This document shows positions 18,920 to 28,264 of a stretch of 64,000 nt of DNA, piece after piece. How positions within the stretch are numbered: position 1 is the stretch's first letter; every line of letters starts with the position of its first letter. The DNA is from Tsukamurella ocularis (lineage in GTDB: Bacteria; Actinomycetota; Actinomycetes; Mycobacteriales; Mycobacteriaceae), in the NCBI RefSeq assembly GCF_024807615.1, contig NZ_JANUCJ010000004.1, forward strand, positions 310,001 through 374,000. Reading direction: 5' to 3'. The translations under genes were made by a program, and so were the position numbers. Below the pieces are notes generated by a model. The model did no database searches and had not been told where the DNA came from. It worked only from the letters and a program-made list of their open reading frames with translations.

Positions 18920-20140
18920 TCAGACGGTCGCGTAGCGGTTGGGGACGGTCGACGGCAGGCCCAGCAGGGCGCGGAGCGGACCGTCGGGGTACTCCGCGCG
19001 GAATCGGCCGCGCGCCTGCAGAGCCGGGACCAGGTGGCGGGTGATCGCGGTGAGGTCGTCGGGCAGCGCGCCGGGGCGCAGGCGCACCCCGTCCACGCGG
19101 GCGTCCGACCAGTCGAGGAGCAGGTCGGCGAGGTCGTCCGCGGAGCCGGCGAAGATCGCGGCATCGGAGGTGAAGGGGGATCCGGCGGCCGCGTCGAGCC
19201 GGGCCAGGCGCTCGGCGCCGGATTCGGTCTCGCTGTCGAGGAACACGACCACATCGGCGTACACCCGCAGCCGCTCCCCGTCGCGCCCCACGCGCCGGAC
19301 GGCCTCGTCGACCAGCGCGAGCACGGGGGCGGGGCCGTCCGTGAGCGTGGGGGTCACGAACAGTAGATCGGCGGCGCGGGCGGCGAACTCGTACGGAATC
19401 GGCGCGTGTCCCAGCGCCGCCACCACCGGCTGCCCCTGGGGCGGTCGCGGCGTGATCGACGGCCCGCGGACCGAGAAGAAGCGCCCGGAGAAGTCCGCGC
19501 GGTGCAGCTTGTCCCGGTCGATGAAGCGGCGCGTCGCGATGTCGCGGATCTCCGCGTCGTCCTCCCAGCTGTCCCAGAGCCGGCGGGCCACCTCCACGGC
19601 GTCGGCGGCCTCCTCGAACAGGTCGACGAGGGCCTGCGACGGCTGCGATCCGGCGAGTTCGGCGGGCGTCGGGTCCGCGATGGTCCGGCGCCCGAAATGC
19701 GCCGCCTCGGCCGCGGTCGGCGAGATGCGCGGCTGCCAGCCCGCGCGGCCGCGCGAGGTGTAGTCGAGGGTCGCGATCGCGGTGGAGACGTGGAAGGGCT
19801 CGGTGTGCGTGGTCGTCACGGTCGGTATCAGGCCGATATGGGAGGTCGACGGCGCGATCAGGGCGGCGATCAGGTGCGCGTCGACACGGCTGCGGACCCG
19901 GCCGACGTCGTGCGACGGTACGCGCAGGGCGTCCTCGATCGAGACGAAGTCGAGCAGCCCGGTCTCGGCCTCAGTCGCGAGGTCGGTCCAGTACCCCGCC
20001 GAACCGAGTTCCCGCGGCCGCGCGGCGGGTTCGCGCCAGGCGGCCGGGTGCCATCCTGCGCCGTCCAGCGCGACGCCGACATGCAGCTCCGGTGCCCTTC
20101 CCGTCGGCCGGTCCGCGGAGGAGGATGCGTTCTGCGCCAT
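18920..20140 (-). CDS. Second LLM-class flavin-dependent oxidoreductase
   Basis: 406 residues from the ATG at 20140 (GGGA upstream); the longer open frame to 20479 crosses the divergent MFS gene and is not used. It has the luciferase-like fold: LHVGVALDGAGWHPAAWREP, LDFVSIEDALRVPS, and a C-terminal half ending RAEYPDGPLRALLGLP. This tail closely parallels the end of the next gene (LRAEYAETSTLRDNLGLP), so the two are diverged paralogues. It is shorter than canonical NtaA and lacks part of the insertion. Probably co-transcribed with its paralogue. Substrate unknown. Confidence 0.8.
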   Translation of the reverse strand: MAQNASSSADRPTGRAPELHVGVALDGAGWHPAAWREPAARPRELGSAGYWTDLATEAETGLLDFVSIEDALRVPSHDVGRVRSRVDAHLIAALIAPSTSHIGLIPTVTTTHTEPFHVSTAIATLDYTSRGRAGWQPRISPTAAEAAHFGRRTIADPTPAELAGSQPSQALVDLFEEAADAVEVARRLWDSWEDDAEIRDIATRRFIDRDKLHRADFSGRFFSVRGPSITPRPPQGQPVVAALGHAPIPYEFAARAADLLFVTPTLTDGPAPVLALVDEAVRRVGRDGERLRVYADVVVFLDSETESGAERLARLDAAAGSPFTSDAAIFAGSADDLADLLLDWSDARVDGVRLRPGALPDDLTAITRHLVPALQARGRFRAEYPDGPLRALLGLPSTVPNRYATV

Positions 20141-20210
20141 GTGGTTCCCGTCTCGTGTCGTCGGATCTGGACACTCACGTTCGTCCCGCGGCCGTCCGGC
20201 GTCAACGATT

Positions 20211-20227
20211 CGGATCATGCCGATCCG
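20211..20227. promoter_or_regulatory. Inverted repeat between the LLM operon and the MFS gene
   Basis: CGGATC and GATCCG flank a five-base spacer in the 134-base divergent region. It could be a regulator site, but no local regulator gene points to it. Confidence 0.3.
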
Positions 20228-20274
20228 GGGGAAATATCCACGGCCACAGCGGGTTTGCACCCGTCGTGGAGACG

Positions 20275-21729
20275 ATGCGAAACCGGGGATCCGCGCCGCC
20301 GAGGTCGTGGGGCCGCGCCCGGTGGGAGGTGCTGGTGTGTTGCCTCGCGGGATTCGCGACGCTGCTCGATTCGGGTGCGGTGGCGGTCTCCCTCCCCGCG
20401 CTGCGCGCGCAGCTCGACGCCACCCCCGGGCAGACCCAATGGGTGCTCGCCGCCTACTCCCTGGGATTCGGACTGGCATTGGTTCCGGCGGGCCGCCTCG
20501 GCGACGTGCTGGGCCGGCGCAGGCTGTTCCTGGGCGGGGTCGCGGTGTTCTCGTCGTCGGCGCTGGTCTCCGCCCTCGCGGACGGGGCCTGGCAGGTCGT
20601 GGCCGCGCGCCTGCTGCAGGGCGTCGCCGCCGGCGTCATCAGCTCGCAGGTGCTGGGCATCATCGCCGATCGGTTCACCGGGGTGCTCCGCGCCCGCGCG
20701 CTCGCCGCCTACGGCGTGGCGATCGGGCTGGCGGGCGTGGCCGGGCCGGTGACCGGGGGCCTGGTGCTCGGCCTGGCGGGGGAGGAGGCCGGTTGGCGGT
20801 GGGCGCTCGGGCTCAACGTCCCGTTCGGTGTGCTCGCGCTGGTGGGTGCCGCAGTGTTCCTGCGGCGCGACGGTGCGCCGCGCGGCGCGGCCCGGTTCGA
20901 CCTCGTCGGGCTCGCGCTGCTGGCCGCCGCGGTGCTGCTGGTGCTGATCCCGCTCGTCGCGCGCCTCGGAGCGGTGGGCGCCGCCGCCTGCGTCGTCGCG
21001 GCCGGGGCGATCGTCGTGCTCCTCGTGCGCTGGGAGCGCGGCTACGCGCACCGCGGCGGTACCCCGGTGCTCGTCCCCGAGCTCCTGTCCGCGCGCGGCT
21101 TCACCCTCGGTGCCGGCGTGGCCACCTTCTACTTCGGTGCGGCGCTGTCCGCGAACACCGTCCTCACGATGTACCTGATCGAGCGCCAGGGGCTCAGCGC
21201 CCTGCAGGCGGCCCTGGTGCTGGTGGGAGGCGGCCTGGCCATGGCGGCGTCCTCCGGAATCGGGTGGCGGGTCGCCGCCCGGTTCGGCCGGGCGACGGTG
21301 GTCTGGGCCCTGGTCGCCGAGGCACTGGTCGTCGTCGCGTACGTGAGTGCCGTCGACCTGCTCAGCGGCCCGAGCGTGCTGATCGTGGTCGCGGCCCTGT
21401 CCACCGCCTCGGGCGTGGCGTCGGGCCTCGTCGACGCCCCCAATCGGGCCCTGACGCTGGAATACGCCCCGCCCGCGGCGAACGGCGTGGCGGCGGGCTT
21501 CCTCCAGCTGGTCCAGCGGCTGTCGGCGACGGTGGCGCTCACCGCGGCGTCGGGCCTGTACCTGGCCCGCCCGCACGACGCGAGCGGACTGGTTCTCGCG
21601 CTGGGGTTGTGCCTCGCGATGTTCGTCGCGGGTCTGTGCTGCGCGGTGCTCGATGCCCGGCGCCGCGCGACCCGCCCGAGTTCCGCCGAGCACCAGGTCA
21701 CTAAGCTGACGGTGCAACCGGCACCGTGA
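20275..21729 (+). CDS. MFS transporter, DHA2 (EmrB/QacA) type
   Basis: 484 residues from ATG 20275. About 14 hydrophobic segments; the motif-A region is GRLGDVLGRRRLFLGGVAV and the motif-C-like region is GLAGVAGPVTGG. Drug or metabolite efflux is the usual role. A GGAG lies only three bases before this ATG, so a GTG nine bases upstream is possible. It is divergent from the LLM monooxygenase pair and ends 13 bases before serA, so some read-through into serA is likely. Confidence 0.85.
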   Translation: MRNRGSAPPRSWGRARWEVLVCCLAGFATLLDSGAVAVSLPALRAQLDATPGQTQWVLAAYSLGFGLALVPAGRLGDVLGRRRLFLGGVAVFSSSALVSALADGAWQVVAARLLQGVAAGVISSQVLGIIADRFTGVLRARALAAYGVAIGLAGVAGPVTGGLVLGLAGEEAGWRWALGLNVPFGVLALVGAAVFLRRDGAPRGAARFDLVGLALLAAAVLLVLIPLVARLGAVGAAACVVAAGAIVVLLVRWERGYAHRGGTPVLVPELLSARGFTLGAGVATFYFGAALSANTVLTMYLIERQGLSALQAALVLVGGGLAMAASSGIGWRVAARFGRATVVWALVAEALVVVAYVSAVDLLSGPSVLIVVAALSTASGVASGLVDAPNRALTLEYAPPAANGVAAGFLQLVQRLSATVALTAASGLYLARPHDASGLVLALGLCLAMFVAGLCCAVLDARRRATRPSSAEHQVTKLTVQPAP

Positions 21730-21742
21730 ATGAGGAGCGCAA

Positions 21743-23329
21743 GTGACCCGTCCCGTGGTATTGATCGCCGACAAGCTGGCACCGTCGACAGTGGAGGCGC
21801 TCGGTGACGACGTCGAGGTGAAGTGGGTCGACGGCCCCGACCGCCCCGCGCTGCTCGCCGCGGTCCCCGAGGCCGACGCGCTGCTCGTGCGGTCCGCGAC
21901 CACCGTCGACGCGGAGGTCCTCGCCGCCGCAACCAAGCTCAAGATCGTCGCCCGCGCGGGGGTCGGCCTCGACAACGTGGACGTGCCCGCCGCCACCGAG
22001 CGCGGCGTCCTCGTGGTCAACGCGCCCACGTCGAACATCCACACCGCGGCCGAGCACGCCGTCGCGCTGATGCTCGCCACCGCCCGCCAGATCCCCGCCG
22101 CGGACAAGACCCTGCGCGAGCACACCTGGAAGCGCAGCGCCTTCAACGGCGTCGAGATCCTGGGCAAGACCGTCGGCGTCGTCGGCATGGGCCGCATCGG
22201 CCAGCTCGTCGCGCAGCGCCTCGCCGCCTTCGAGACCAAGATCGTGGCGTACGACCCCTACGTCAGCCCGGCCCGCGCCGCGCAGCTCGGCATCGAGCTG
22301 CTCACCCTCGATGAGCTTCTCGAGCGCGCCGACTTCATCTCGGTGCACCTCCCGAAGACCCCCGAGACCAAGGGCCTGATCGGCCGCGAGGCGCTCGCCC
22401 GGACGAAGAAGGGCGTCGTCATCGTCAACGCGGCCCGCGGCGGCCTCATCGACGAGCAGGCCCTCGCGGACGCCATCACCTCGGGGCACGTCTTCGGCGC
22501 CGGCCTGGACGTCTTCGAGACCGAGCCCTGCACCGACAGCCCGCTGTTCGAGCTGCCGCAGGTCGTGGTGACCCCGCACCTCGGTGCCTCGACGTCGGAG
22601 GCCCAGGATCGCGCCGGCACCGACGTCGCCAAGAGCGTCCGCCTGGCCCTGGCCGGCGAGTTCGTCCCGGACGCCGTCAACGTCAAGGGCGGCGCCGTCG
22701 ACGAGGAGGTCGCGCCCTGGCTCGAGCTCACCCGCAAGCTGGGCGTGCTGCTGGGCGGCCTGCCCGGGCAGCTGCCGGAGAAGATCGGCGTCACCGTCCG
22801 CGGCGAGCTGGCCAGCGAGAACGTCGACATCCTGCAGCTCTCGGCGCTGCGCGGCCTGTTCTCGGCCGTTATCGAGGACGCCGTCACCTTCGTCAACGCC
22901 CCCGCCCTCGCGGAGGAGCGCGGCGTCACCGTCGAGCTGGAGAAGGTCTCGGAGAGCCCCAACCACCGCAGCCTGGTCGACGTGCGCGCCGTGTACGGCG
23001 ACGGCACCGTCCAGAACGTCGCGGGCACGCTCTCGGGCCTGAGCCGCGTCGAGAAGGTCACCAACATCAACGGCCGCAACTTCGACCTGCGCGCCGAGGG
23101 CCTGAACCTGTTCATCGCCTACGGCGATCAGCCGGGCTCGCTGGGCAAGATCGGCACGCTGCTGGGCGATGCCGGCATCGACATCCAGGCCGCGGCGCTG
23201 AGCCAGGACGCCGAGGGTGCGGGCGCGACGGTGCTGCTGCGCGTCAGCCAGCCGGTCTCCGCCGAGGTGCAGCAGGCCATCGGCGACGCGGTCGCCGCCA
23301 CCACCATCGCGCAGGTGGACCTGTCGTGA
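21743..23329 (+). CDS. serA: D-3-phosphoglycerate dehydrogenase
   Basis: 528 residues, the long mycobacterial type. It oxidises 3-phosphoglycerate with NAD+ in the first step of serine synthesis. Domains in order: substrate-binding, Rossmann ([20 protein letters not shown]), catalytic Arg in NAARGGLID and His in TPHLGAS, an intervening ASB domain, and a C-terminal ACT domain ([20 protein letters not shown]) for serine feedback. The GTG at 21743 follows GAGGAG. It overlaps leuB by four bases (GTGA). Confidence 0.97.
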   Translation: MTRPVVLIADKLAPSTVEALGDDVEVKWVDGPDRPALLAAVPEADALLVRSATTVDAEVLAAATKLKIVARAGVGLDNVDVPAATERGVLVVNAPTSNIHTAAEHAVALMLATARQIPAADKTLREHTWKRSAFNGVEILGKTVGVVGMGRIGQLVAQRLAAFETKIVAYDPYVSPARAAQLGIELLTLDELLERADFISVHLPKTPETKGLIGREALARTKKGVVIVNAARGGLIDEQALADAITSGHVFGAGLDVFETEPCTDSPLFELPQVVVTPHLGASTSEAQDRAGTDVAKSVRLALAGEFVPDAVNVKGGAVDEEVAPWLELTRKLGVLLGGLPGQLPEKIGVTVRGELASENVDILQLSALRGLFSAVIEDAVTFVNAPALAEERGVTVELEKVSESPNHRSLVDVRAVYGDGTVQNVAGTLSGLSRVEKVTNINGRNFDLRAEGLNLFIAYGDQPGSLGKIGTLLGDAGIDIQAAALSQDAEGAGATVLLRVSQPVSAEVQQAIGDAVAATTIAQVDLS

Positions 23330-24345
23330 AGCTCGCGGTGATCGGCGGGGACGGCGTCGGCCCCGAGGTGACGGCGGAGGCGCTCAAGGTGCTGCGCGCG
23401 GTGGTCGGCGAGATCGAGACCACCGACTACGACCTGGGCGCGCGCCGCTACGAGCGCAACGGCGAGCTGCTCACCGACGAGGACCTGGCGTCGCTGCGCG
23501 AGCACGACGCGATCCTGCTCGGCGCCATCGGCGACCCGCGCAAGGTCCCGCCGGGTGTGCTCGAGCGCGGCCTGCTGCTGAAGATGCGGTTCGCGCTGGA
23601 TCACCACGTGAACCTGCGCCCGTCGAAGCTCTTCCCGGGCGTCGAGTCGCCGCTGAAGAACCCGGGCGAGATCGACTTCGTCGTGGTCCGTGAGGGAACT
23701 GAGGGCGCGTACACCGGCAACGGCGGCGCGATCCGCGTCGGCACCCCGCAGGAGGTCGCCAACGAGACGTCGGTCAACACCCGGTTCGGCGCGGAGCGCG
23801 TGGTGCGCTTCGCCTTCGAGCTGGCGCGTACCCGGCGGAAGAAGTTGACGCTGGTGCACAAGACCAACGTGCTCGTCTTCGGCGGCTCGCTGTGGCAGCG
23901 CACCGTCGACGAGGTGGCGACCGAGTTCCCCGACGTCGCCGTGGATTACAGCCACATCGACGCGGCCACGATCTACCTGGTCACGGACCCGTCGCGGTTC
24001 GACGTCATCGTCACGGACAACCTCTTCGGCGACATCCTCACCGATGAGGCCGGCGCGATCTCCGGCGGCATCGGCCTGGCGGCGTCGGGCAACATCGACG
24101 CGACGGGCGCCAACCCGTCGATGTTCGAGCCCGTGCACGGCAGCGCCCCGGACATCGTCGGCCAGGGCGTCGCGGATCCCACCGCGGCCATCCTGTCGGC
24201 GGCGATGTTGCTGCGGCACCTCGGGAACGAGGACGGCGCGAAGCGGATCGAGGACGCGGTGACCGCGGACCTCGCCGTCCGTGGCGACGCCCCGATCCGC
24301 ACCGTCGAGGTCGGCGACCGCATCGCCGCCGCCCTCAGCGCGTAG
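23326..24345 (+). CDS. leuB: 3-isopropylmalate dehydrogenase
   Basis: 339 residues. NAD-dependent oxidative decarboxylation of 3-isopropylmalate in leucine synthesis. Visible are the N-terminal [17 protein letters not shown], the substrate loop [13 protein letters not shown], and the metal/substrate motif [20 protein letters not shown]. The start overlaps the serA stop, so the two are translationally coupled, as serA1 and leuB are adjacent in M. tuberculosis. Confidence 0.97.
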   Translation: MKLAVIGGDGVGPEVTAEALKVLRAVVGEIETTDYDLGARRYERNGELLTDEDLASLREHDAILLGAIGDPRKVPPGVLERGLLLKMRFALDHHVNLRPSKLFPGVESPLKNPGEIDFVVVREGTEGAYTGNGGAIRVGTPQEVANETSVNTRFGAERVVRFAFELARTRRKKLTLVHKTNVLVFGGSLWQRTVDEVATEFPDVAVDYSHIDAATIYLVTDPSRFDVIVTDNLFGDILTDEAGAISGGIGLAASGNIDATGANPSMFEPVHGSAPDIVGQGVADPTAAILSAAMLLRHLGNEDGAKRIEDAVTADLAVRGDAPIRTVEVGDRIAAALSA

Positions 24346-24365
24346 CAGCGCTCGATCGTCCGCCC

Positions 24366-24401
24366 GAGCCCGGATCCCTTCCCAGGAAGTGGTCCGGGCT
24401 C
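24366..24401. terminator. Terminator between leuB and the MFS gene
   Basis: GAGCCCGGA (24366-24374) pairs with TCCGGGCTC (24393-24401), with smaller complementary bases inside the loop. It lies between convergent stop codons and may serve both genes. Confidence 0.65.
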
Positions 24402-24413
24402 AGGCCGTTGTGC

Positions 24414-25634
24414 CTATTTCGCGGGGGCCGACGGTGCCGCCTCCGGCTGGTCCGCGCGCTTCGCGTCGGAGGGGACGAGCGGGTAGGCGAGCAGCGGGGC
24501 CAGGGCCACGAGGGCGAAGGCGGCGCCGAAGCTCGTCGCGTGGATCAGGGCGCCGAGGATCGGCCCGGCCGCGGTCGTGGCGACGAACTGCCCGGTGTTC
24601 TGGATCCCCAGCGCGCGGCCGCTGTAGAAGGGACCGGCCTTCTCGGCGATCGCGGTGAACGCCAGGCCATTGTCGGCGACGGTGACCACCGAGGCGATCA
24701 GCAGGACGACGACCGCGACGGGCGAGCCGAGCGCGGCGAGCGCGCCGAGCCCGGCCATCGACGCCGCGGCGGCGAGCGCGATCCACTTGATCGGTGAGGT
24801 CCGCGAGCCCAGCCGGTCCGACCAGGCGCCCGCCAGGATCCGTCCGCCCGCTCCGAGCAGCTGGCTCGCCGAGATCAGGAGCCCCGCGGTCGCCGGCGCC
24901 CAGTGCAGTCCGACGATCAGCCACGTGATGCCCCAGGTCCAGATCGCGCCCTGCGGCAGGACCAGCAGCAGCGAGACCGCGTGGATGCGGACGAGGAAGG
25001 AGTCCTCGCGGTAGGGGTTCGACCGGGCGTCCGCGGCCGCGGGGCCGGTCTCGGGCCGGGGCGGATCGACGATGAACGCCCACACCAGCACCACGGAGAC
25101 CACCGCGATGACGAGCGGGACGAGCATCGCGGCGGTGAGTCCGGCACGGCTCGCCAGCAGTGGCATCGTCAGCGACAGCAGCGCGATGCCCAGGGGCTGC
25201 GAGGTCTGCCTGATCCCCATCGCCGTGCCGCGGCTGGACGCCGGGAACCAGCCGACCACGATGCGGCCGCTCGCGCCGTTGCCGCTCGCCGCCATGGCGG
25301 AGGCGACGAAGAGCGCGACGGCCGCGACGTACAGCGGGGCGTGCGCCGCGAACGCCGCGACGGCCGCCGCCAGGCCGACCACGGCTCCGGCCATGCTGAT
25401 CAAGAGGACGCGCCGTTCCCCGTAGCGGTCGATCATGACGCCCCACAGGATCGTGGTGAGCAGCAGGCCGGCGGGCGCGGCGGCCGCGAACAGCCCGGCG
25501 CGCTGCGGGCTCAGTCCGCCCTGGATGAGCTGGGGGAGGAGGAACGCGGTGCAGTTCACGGCGGCGGTGGTGGTGATCGCGGCGGTCATCGAGACCACCA
25601 GGATCCACCAGCGGCGGGCGGCGGACATCTCCAT
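24414..25634 (-). CDS. MFS transporter (Rv2994-like)
   Basis: 406 residues from ATG 25634, which has GGGAG five bases upstream; a TTG twelve bases further up is less likely. About twelve hydrophobic segments, with the MFS loop GVMIDRYGERRVLLISMAGA after the second helix and GRILAGAWSDRLGSRTSP in the second half. An MFS gene also sits between leuB and the FAH-family gene in M. tuberculosis, so this is backbone. The substrate is unknown. Two TGAGACGA repeats lie just upstream. Confidence 0.85.
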   Translation of the reverse strand: MEMSAARRWWILVVSMTAAITTTAAVNCTAFLLPQLIQGGLSPQRAGLFAAAAPAGLLLTTILWGVMIDRYGERRVLLISMAGAVVGLAAAVAAFAAHAPLYVAAVALFVASAMAASGNGASGRIVVGWFPASSRGTAMGIRQTSQPLGIALLSLTMPLLASRAGLTAAMLVPLVIAVVSVVLVWAFIVDPPRPETGPAAADARSNPYREDSFLVRIHAVSLLLVLPQGAIWTWGITWLIVGLHWAPATAGLLISASQLLGAGGRILAGAWSDRLGSRTSPIKWIALAAAASMAGLGALAALGSPVAVVVLLIASVVTVADNGLAFTAIAEKAGPFYSGRALGIQNTGQFVATTAAGPILGALIHATSFGAAFALVALAPLLAYPLVPSDAKRADQPEAAPSAPAK

Positions 25635-25650
25635 CGCAACTCCCAACTAG

Positions 25651-25679
25651 TGAGACGACATGCTTACTATCTGAGACGA
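25651..25679. promoter_or_regulatory. Direct repeats upstream of the MFS gene
   Basis: TGAGACGA occurs at 25651-25658 and 25672-25679, exactly 21 bases apart (two helix turns), in the 90-base gap between divergent MFS and FAH-family genes. A regulator binding one helix face is plausible; none is known. Confidence 0.4.
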
Positions 25680-25724
25680 AGCCTAGTGGATCGAAGTATC
25701 GGAGTCGAACGGTAGGCTCGCGGC

Positions 25725-26498
25725 ATGCGCCTTGCACGAATCGCCAGCAGTGACGGGGTCGCGTTCGCGGCCATCGAGGGTGACCCGGAGGACGGTGCCC
25801 GGGCCCGCGAGATCTCCGAGCATCCTTTCGGCACACCGGAGTTCACAGGCCGCAGCTGGGCGCTCGACGACGTGCGCCTGCTCGCGCCGATCCTCGCCAG
25901 CAAGGTGGTCTGCATCGGCAAGAACTACGCGGCGCACGCGGCGGAGATGGGCGGCGAGGCGCCCAAGGACCCCGTGATCTTCATCAAGCCCAACACCTCG
26001 ATCATCGGCCCGCTCGCCCCGATCAAGCTGCCGCGCAGCTCGCAGCAGGTGGACTACGAGGGCGAGCTCGCCGTGGTCATCGGCCAGCCCTGCCGCGACG
26101 TCCCCGCCGCCCGGGCGAAGGACGTCATCCTCGGGTACACCGTGGCGAACGACGTGACCGCGCGCGATCAGCAGCGCCACGACGGCCAGTGGACCCGCGG
26201 TAAGGGCTACGACACCTTCTGCCCGCTCGGTCCCTGGATCGAGACGGAGTTCGACCCGTCGGACGCGCGGATCTACACCGAGCTCGACGGCCAGATCAAG
26301 CAGGACTCGCGCACGTCGCTGATGATCCATTCCATCGGCGACATCGTCGAGTGGATCTCGTCCGTGATGACCCTGCTGCCCGGCGACGTGATCCTCACCG
26401 GCACTCCGGAGGGCGTCGGCCCGTTCACCGCCGGCCAGCACGTCGCGGTCACCGTCGAGGGCATCGGAACGCTGACCAGCCTCGCCGAGGACCGCTGA
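25725..26498 (+). CDS. Fumarylacetoacetate hydrolase-family protein (Rv2993c-like)
   Basis: 257 residues. The FAH fold is clear: KVVCIGKNYAAHAAEMG, the metal-site segment DYEGELAVVIG, then GYTVANDVTARDQQ and the closing GDVILTGTPEGVG. Members hydrolyse or decarboxylate acylpyruvates and related 2-oxo acids, or isomerise hydroxymuconate-type compounds. A likely -10 box, TAGGCT (25713-25718), sits six bases before the ATG, so the mRNA is probably leaderless. It is the last backbone gene before the island; in M. tuberculosis its homologue is next to gltX. Confidence 0.88.
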   Translation: MRLARIASSDGVAFAAIEGDPEDGARAREISEHPFGTPEFTGRSWALDDVRLLAPILASKVVCIGKNYAAHAAEMGGEAPKDPVIFIKPNTSIIGPLAPIKLPRSSQQVDYEGELAVVIGQPCRDVPAARAKDVILGYTVANDVTARDQQRHDGQWTRGKGYDTFCPLGPWIETEFDPSDARIYTELDGQIKQDSRTSLMIHSIGDIVEWISSVMTLLPGDVILTGTPEGVGPFTAGQHVAVTVEGIGTLTSLAEDR

Positions 26499-26499
26499 C

Positions 26500-27843
26500 T
26501 CACCGGCGGTCGACCACGCGGACGGTGGCTGGGTCGCCCGCGTGATAGGCGGTCCACGCGTCGTCGGCGGGCCGCGCGTCCGCGATGAAACCCGCCAGGG
26601 CGCGGCAGAAGCCCCGAGCGAGGTCGCGGTCCCGGCGGTCCACCGGCCCCAGCATCGGGGAGCCCGCGTAGGTCTTGAGCGCGTCGAAGGCGAACGGGAG
26701 ATCGGCGCAGTGCGCGGCGCCCAGCGCCGACGGGTCGGGTTCGGGCGCACGGTCGAACCGGTATACGAACGCGGTGTCGCCCGCTGCTGTGTGGGACTCG
26801 GCGAGCGCGATCGTCTGCGCGCCGAAGACGGTCGTCGTCGCCGCGGCCTCCGCCGCGCGGTCCCGCGTTCCTGCTTGCGGAGGAAACGCGAGGAAGGCCG
26901 CCATCTCGTCGCGCGTGGTGCCGGTGAGGAGTGCACGGCCGGCCAGGGCCCCGTCCGCGACCGCCGCCGGCCACGCCCGCTCGGTGCCGAAGCCGCCGAG
27001 GACCGGGTACATCGGAGGGGCGACGCCGCGGGAGACCTCGCCGGCCAGGGCGCGGTACGCGTCGAGCAGCTGCGCCGCCGGTGGCGCACCGAGGGCTTCG
27101 GGCGTCGCGTCGTCGATGCCCGCGAGGGCGAGGAACCGCGCCGCGTGGGCCCGCGCTTCGTCCGGGTCCTGCGGTGGCAGACCGAACGGCCCGCTCTGGG
27201 CGATCACGCCGGTGACCCCCGGTCCGGTGGTGGGGGAGAGTCCGAGGTACAGCGCGGAGTAGGCGCCGGCGGACTGCCCGCCGAGGGTCACCCTGGCCGG
27301 ATCCCCACCGAAGGCGCCGATGTTCCGGACGACCCAGTCGAGGGCGAGCGCCTGGTCGCGGACGCCGAGATTGTCGATCCCCAGCTCAGGCAGATAGAGG
27401 TAGCCCAGCGGGCCGAGGCGGTAGTTCGCGGTCACCACCACGATGTCGCCGGCGGCGGCGAGCCGGGCTCCGTCGTACCAGTTCCAGCCGCCGGATCCGC
27501 TCGTGAACCCTCCGCCGTGGAACCACAGCAGCACCGGTCGACCGTCGACGGAGCCGTCGCCGGGACGGGGCGACCAGACGTTGACCGTGAGGCATCCCGC
27601 CTCGTTCCAGTCGGGCGTCCGGGCACCCATCACCGCCTCCAGGCGCGACGGTCCCTGGGGCGCCGACGGTCCCGGCCGCGACGCGTCGCGCACCCCGATC
27701 CACGGCGGGGCGGCGGCGGGCGCCGTGAACCGCAGCGCCCCGATCGGATCGGCGGCGTAGGGGATCCCACGGAAGGCGGCTACGCCGTTCTCGACGATTC
27801 CGCGGACCGAACCCGCCTCGGTGGGGACGGTCGCTGTGCGCAT
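26500..27843 (-). CDS. Type-B carboxylesterase
   Basis: About 447 residues from ATG 27843 (a GTG one codon upstream is equally possible). Alpha/beta hydrolase of the carboxylesterase type: oxyanion-hole motif WFHGGGFTSGSGG, then the nucleophile in TLGGQSAGAYSA. No signal peptide, so probably cytosolic. It is 1-2 bases from the convergent FAH-family gene and marks the left border of the island. Hydrolysis of acyl esters is expected; a link to the sugar genes is not shown. Confidence 0.85.
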   Translation of the reverse strand: MRTATVPTEAGSVRGIVENGVAAFRGIPYAADPIGALRFTAPAAAPPWIGVRDASRPGPSAPQGPSRLEAVMGARTPDWNEAGCLTVNVWSPRPGDGSVDGRPVLLWFHGGGFTSGSGGWNWYDGARLAAAGDIVVVTANYRLGPLGYLYLPELGIDNLGVRDQALALDWVVRNIGAFGGDPARVTLGGQSAGAYSALYLGLSPTTGPGVTGVIAQSGPFGLPPQDPDEARAHAARFLALAGIDDATPEALGAPPAAQLLDAYRALAGEVSRGVAPPMYPVLGGFGTERAWPAAVADGALAGRALLTGTTRDEMAAFLAFPPQAGTRDRAAEAAATTTVFGAQTIALAESHTAAGDTAFVYRFDRAPEPDPSALGAAHCADLPFAFDALKTYAGSPMLGPVDRRDRDLARGFCRALAGFIADARPADDAWTAYHAGDPATVRVVDRR

Positions 27844-27883
27844 CACGCCTCGAGGCTAGGCCGACAGCCCGCGGCGCGCCGGA

Positions 27884-28237
27884 TCAGTCGGACTTGACGG
27901 CGAGGACGGGGATCGGCGAGTTCAGGATCAGCCGCTGACTGACGCTGCCGAGAACGGCCTTGCTCACGAGCGATCGACGGCGGACGGCGATCACCAGGCG
28001 CGTCGCGCCGCGCTCGTCGATCTCGTCGAGCACCGCGTCGACGGGGTCGCGGTCGCCGCGCCCCGTCCGCTCGACGACGGTGATCGGCACCTCGCCGTCG
28101 AATCCCGAGACGTCGAGCGTGGCGATGCCGAGGTTGACGGCCACGAGATCGGTGCCGAGGGACTTCGCCTCCTCGACGCCGGCGCGCAGGGCGACGGGGC
28201 CTTCGGTGGTGCCGGGAACCGCGACGATGATGGTCAT
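27884..28237 (-). CDS. Universal stress protein (UspA-type), short
   Basis: 117 residues, slightly shorter than the usual 140-150. It opens MTIIVAVPGTTEGPVALRAG and ends in the nucleotide-binding region AVLGSVSQRLILNSPIPVLAV, a G-x9-like pattern of ATP-binding Usp domains. It lies 27 bases after the MFS sugar transporter on the same strand, so it is probably co-transcribed; Usp genes next to transporters are common, and a regulatory contact is only inference. Confidence 0.75.
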   Translation of the reverse strand: MTIIVAVPGTTEGPVALRAGVEEAKSLGTDLVAVNLGIATLDVSGFDGEVPITVVERTGRGDRDPVDAVLDEIDERGATRLVIAVRRRSLVSKAVLGSVSQRLILNSPIPVLAVKSD

Positions 28238-28264
28238 GATGCTCCTCGAGTCGAGTACGGCCGG

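Noticed and set aside
19782-21704. 640-codon plus-strand frame overlapping the MFS gene
   Set aside because: Shifted frame of the MFS transporter; composition is Arg/Gly/Ala only and has no hydrophobic segments.
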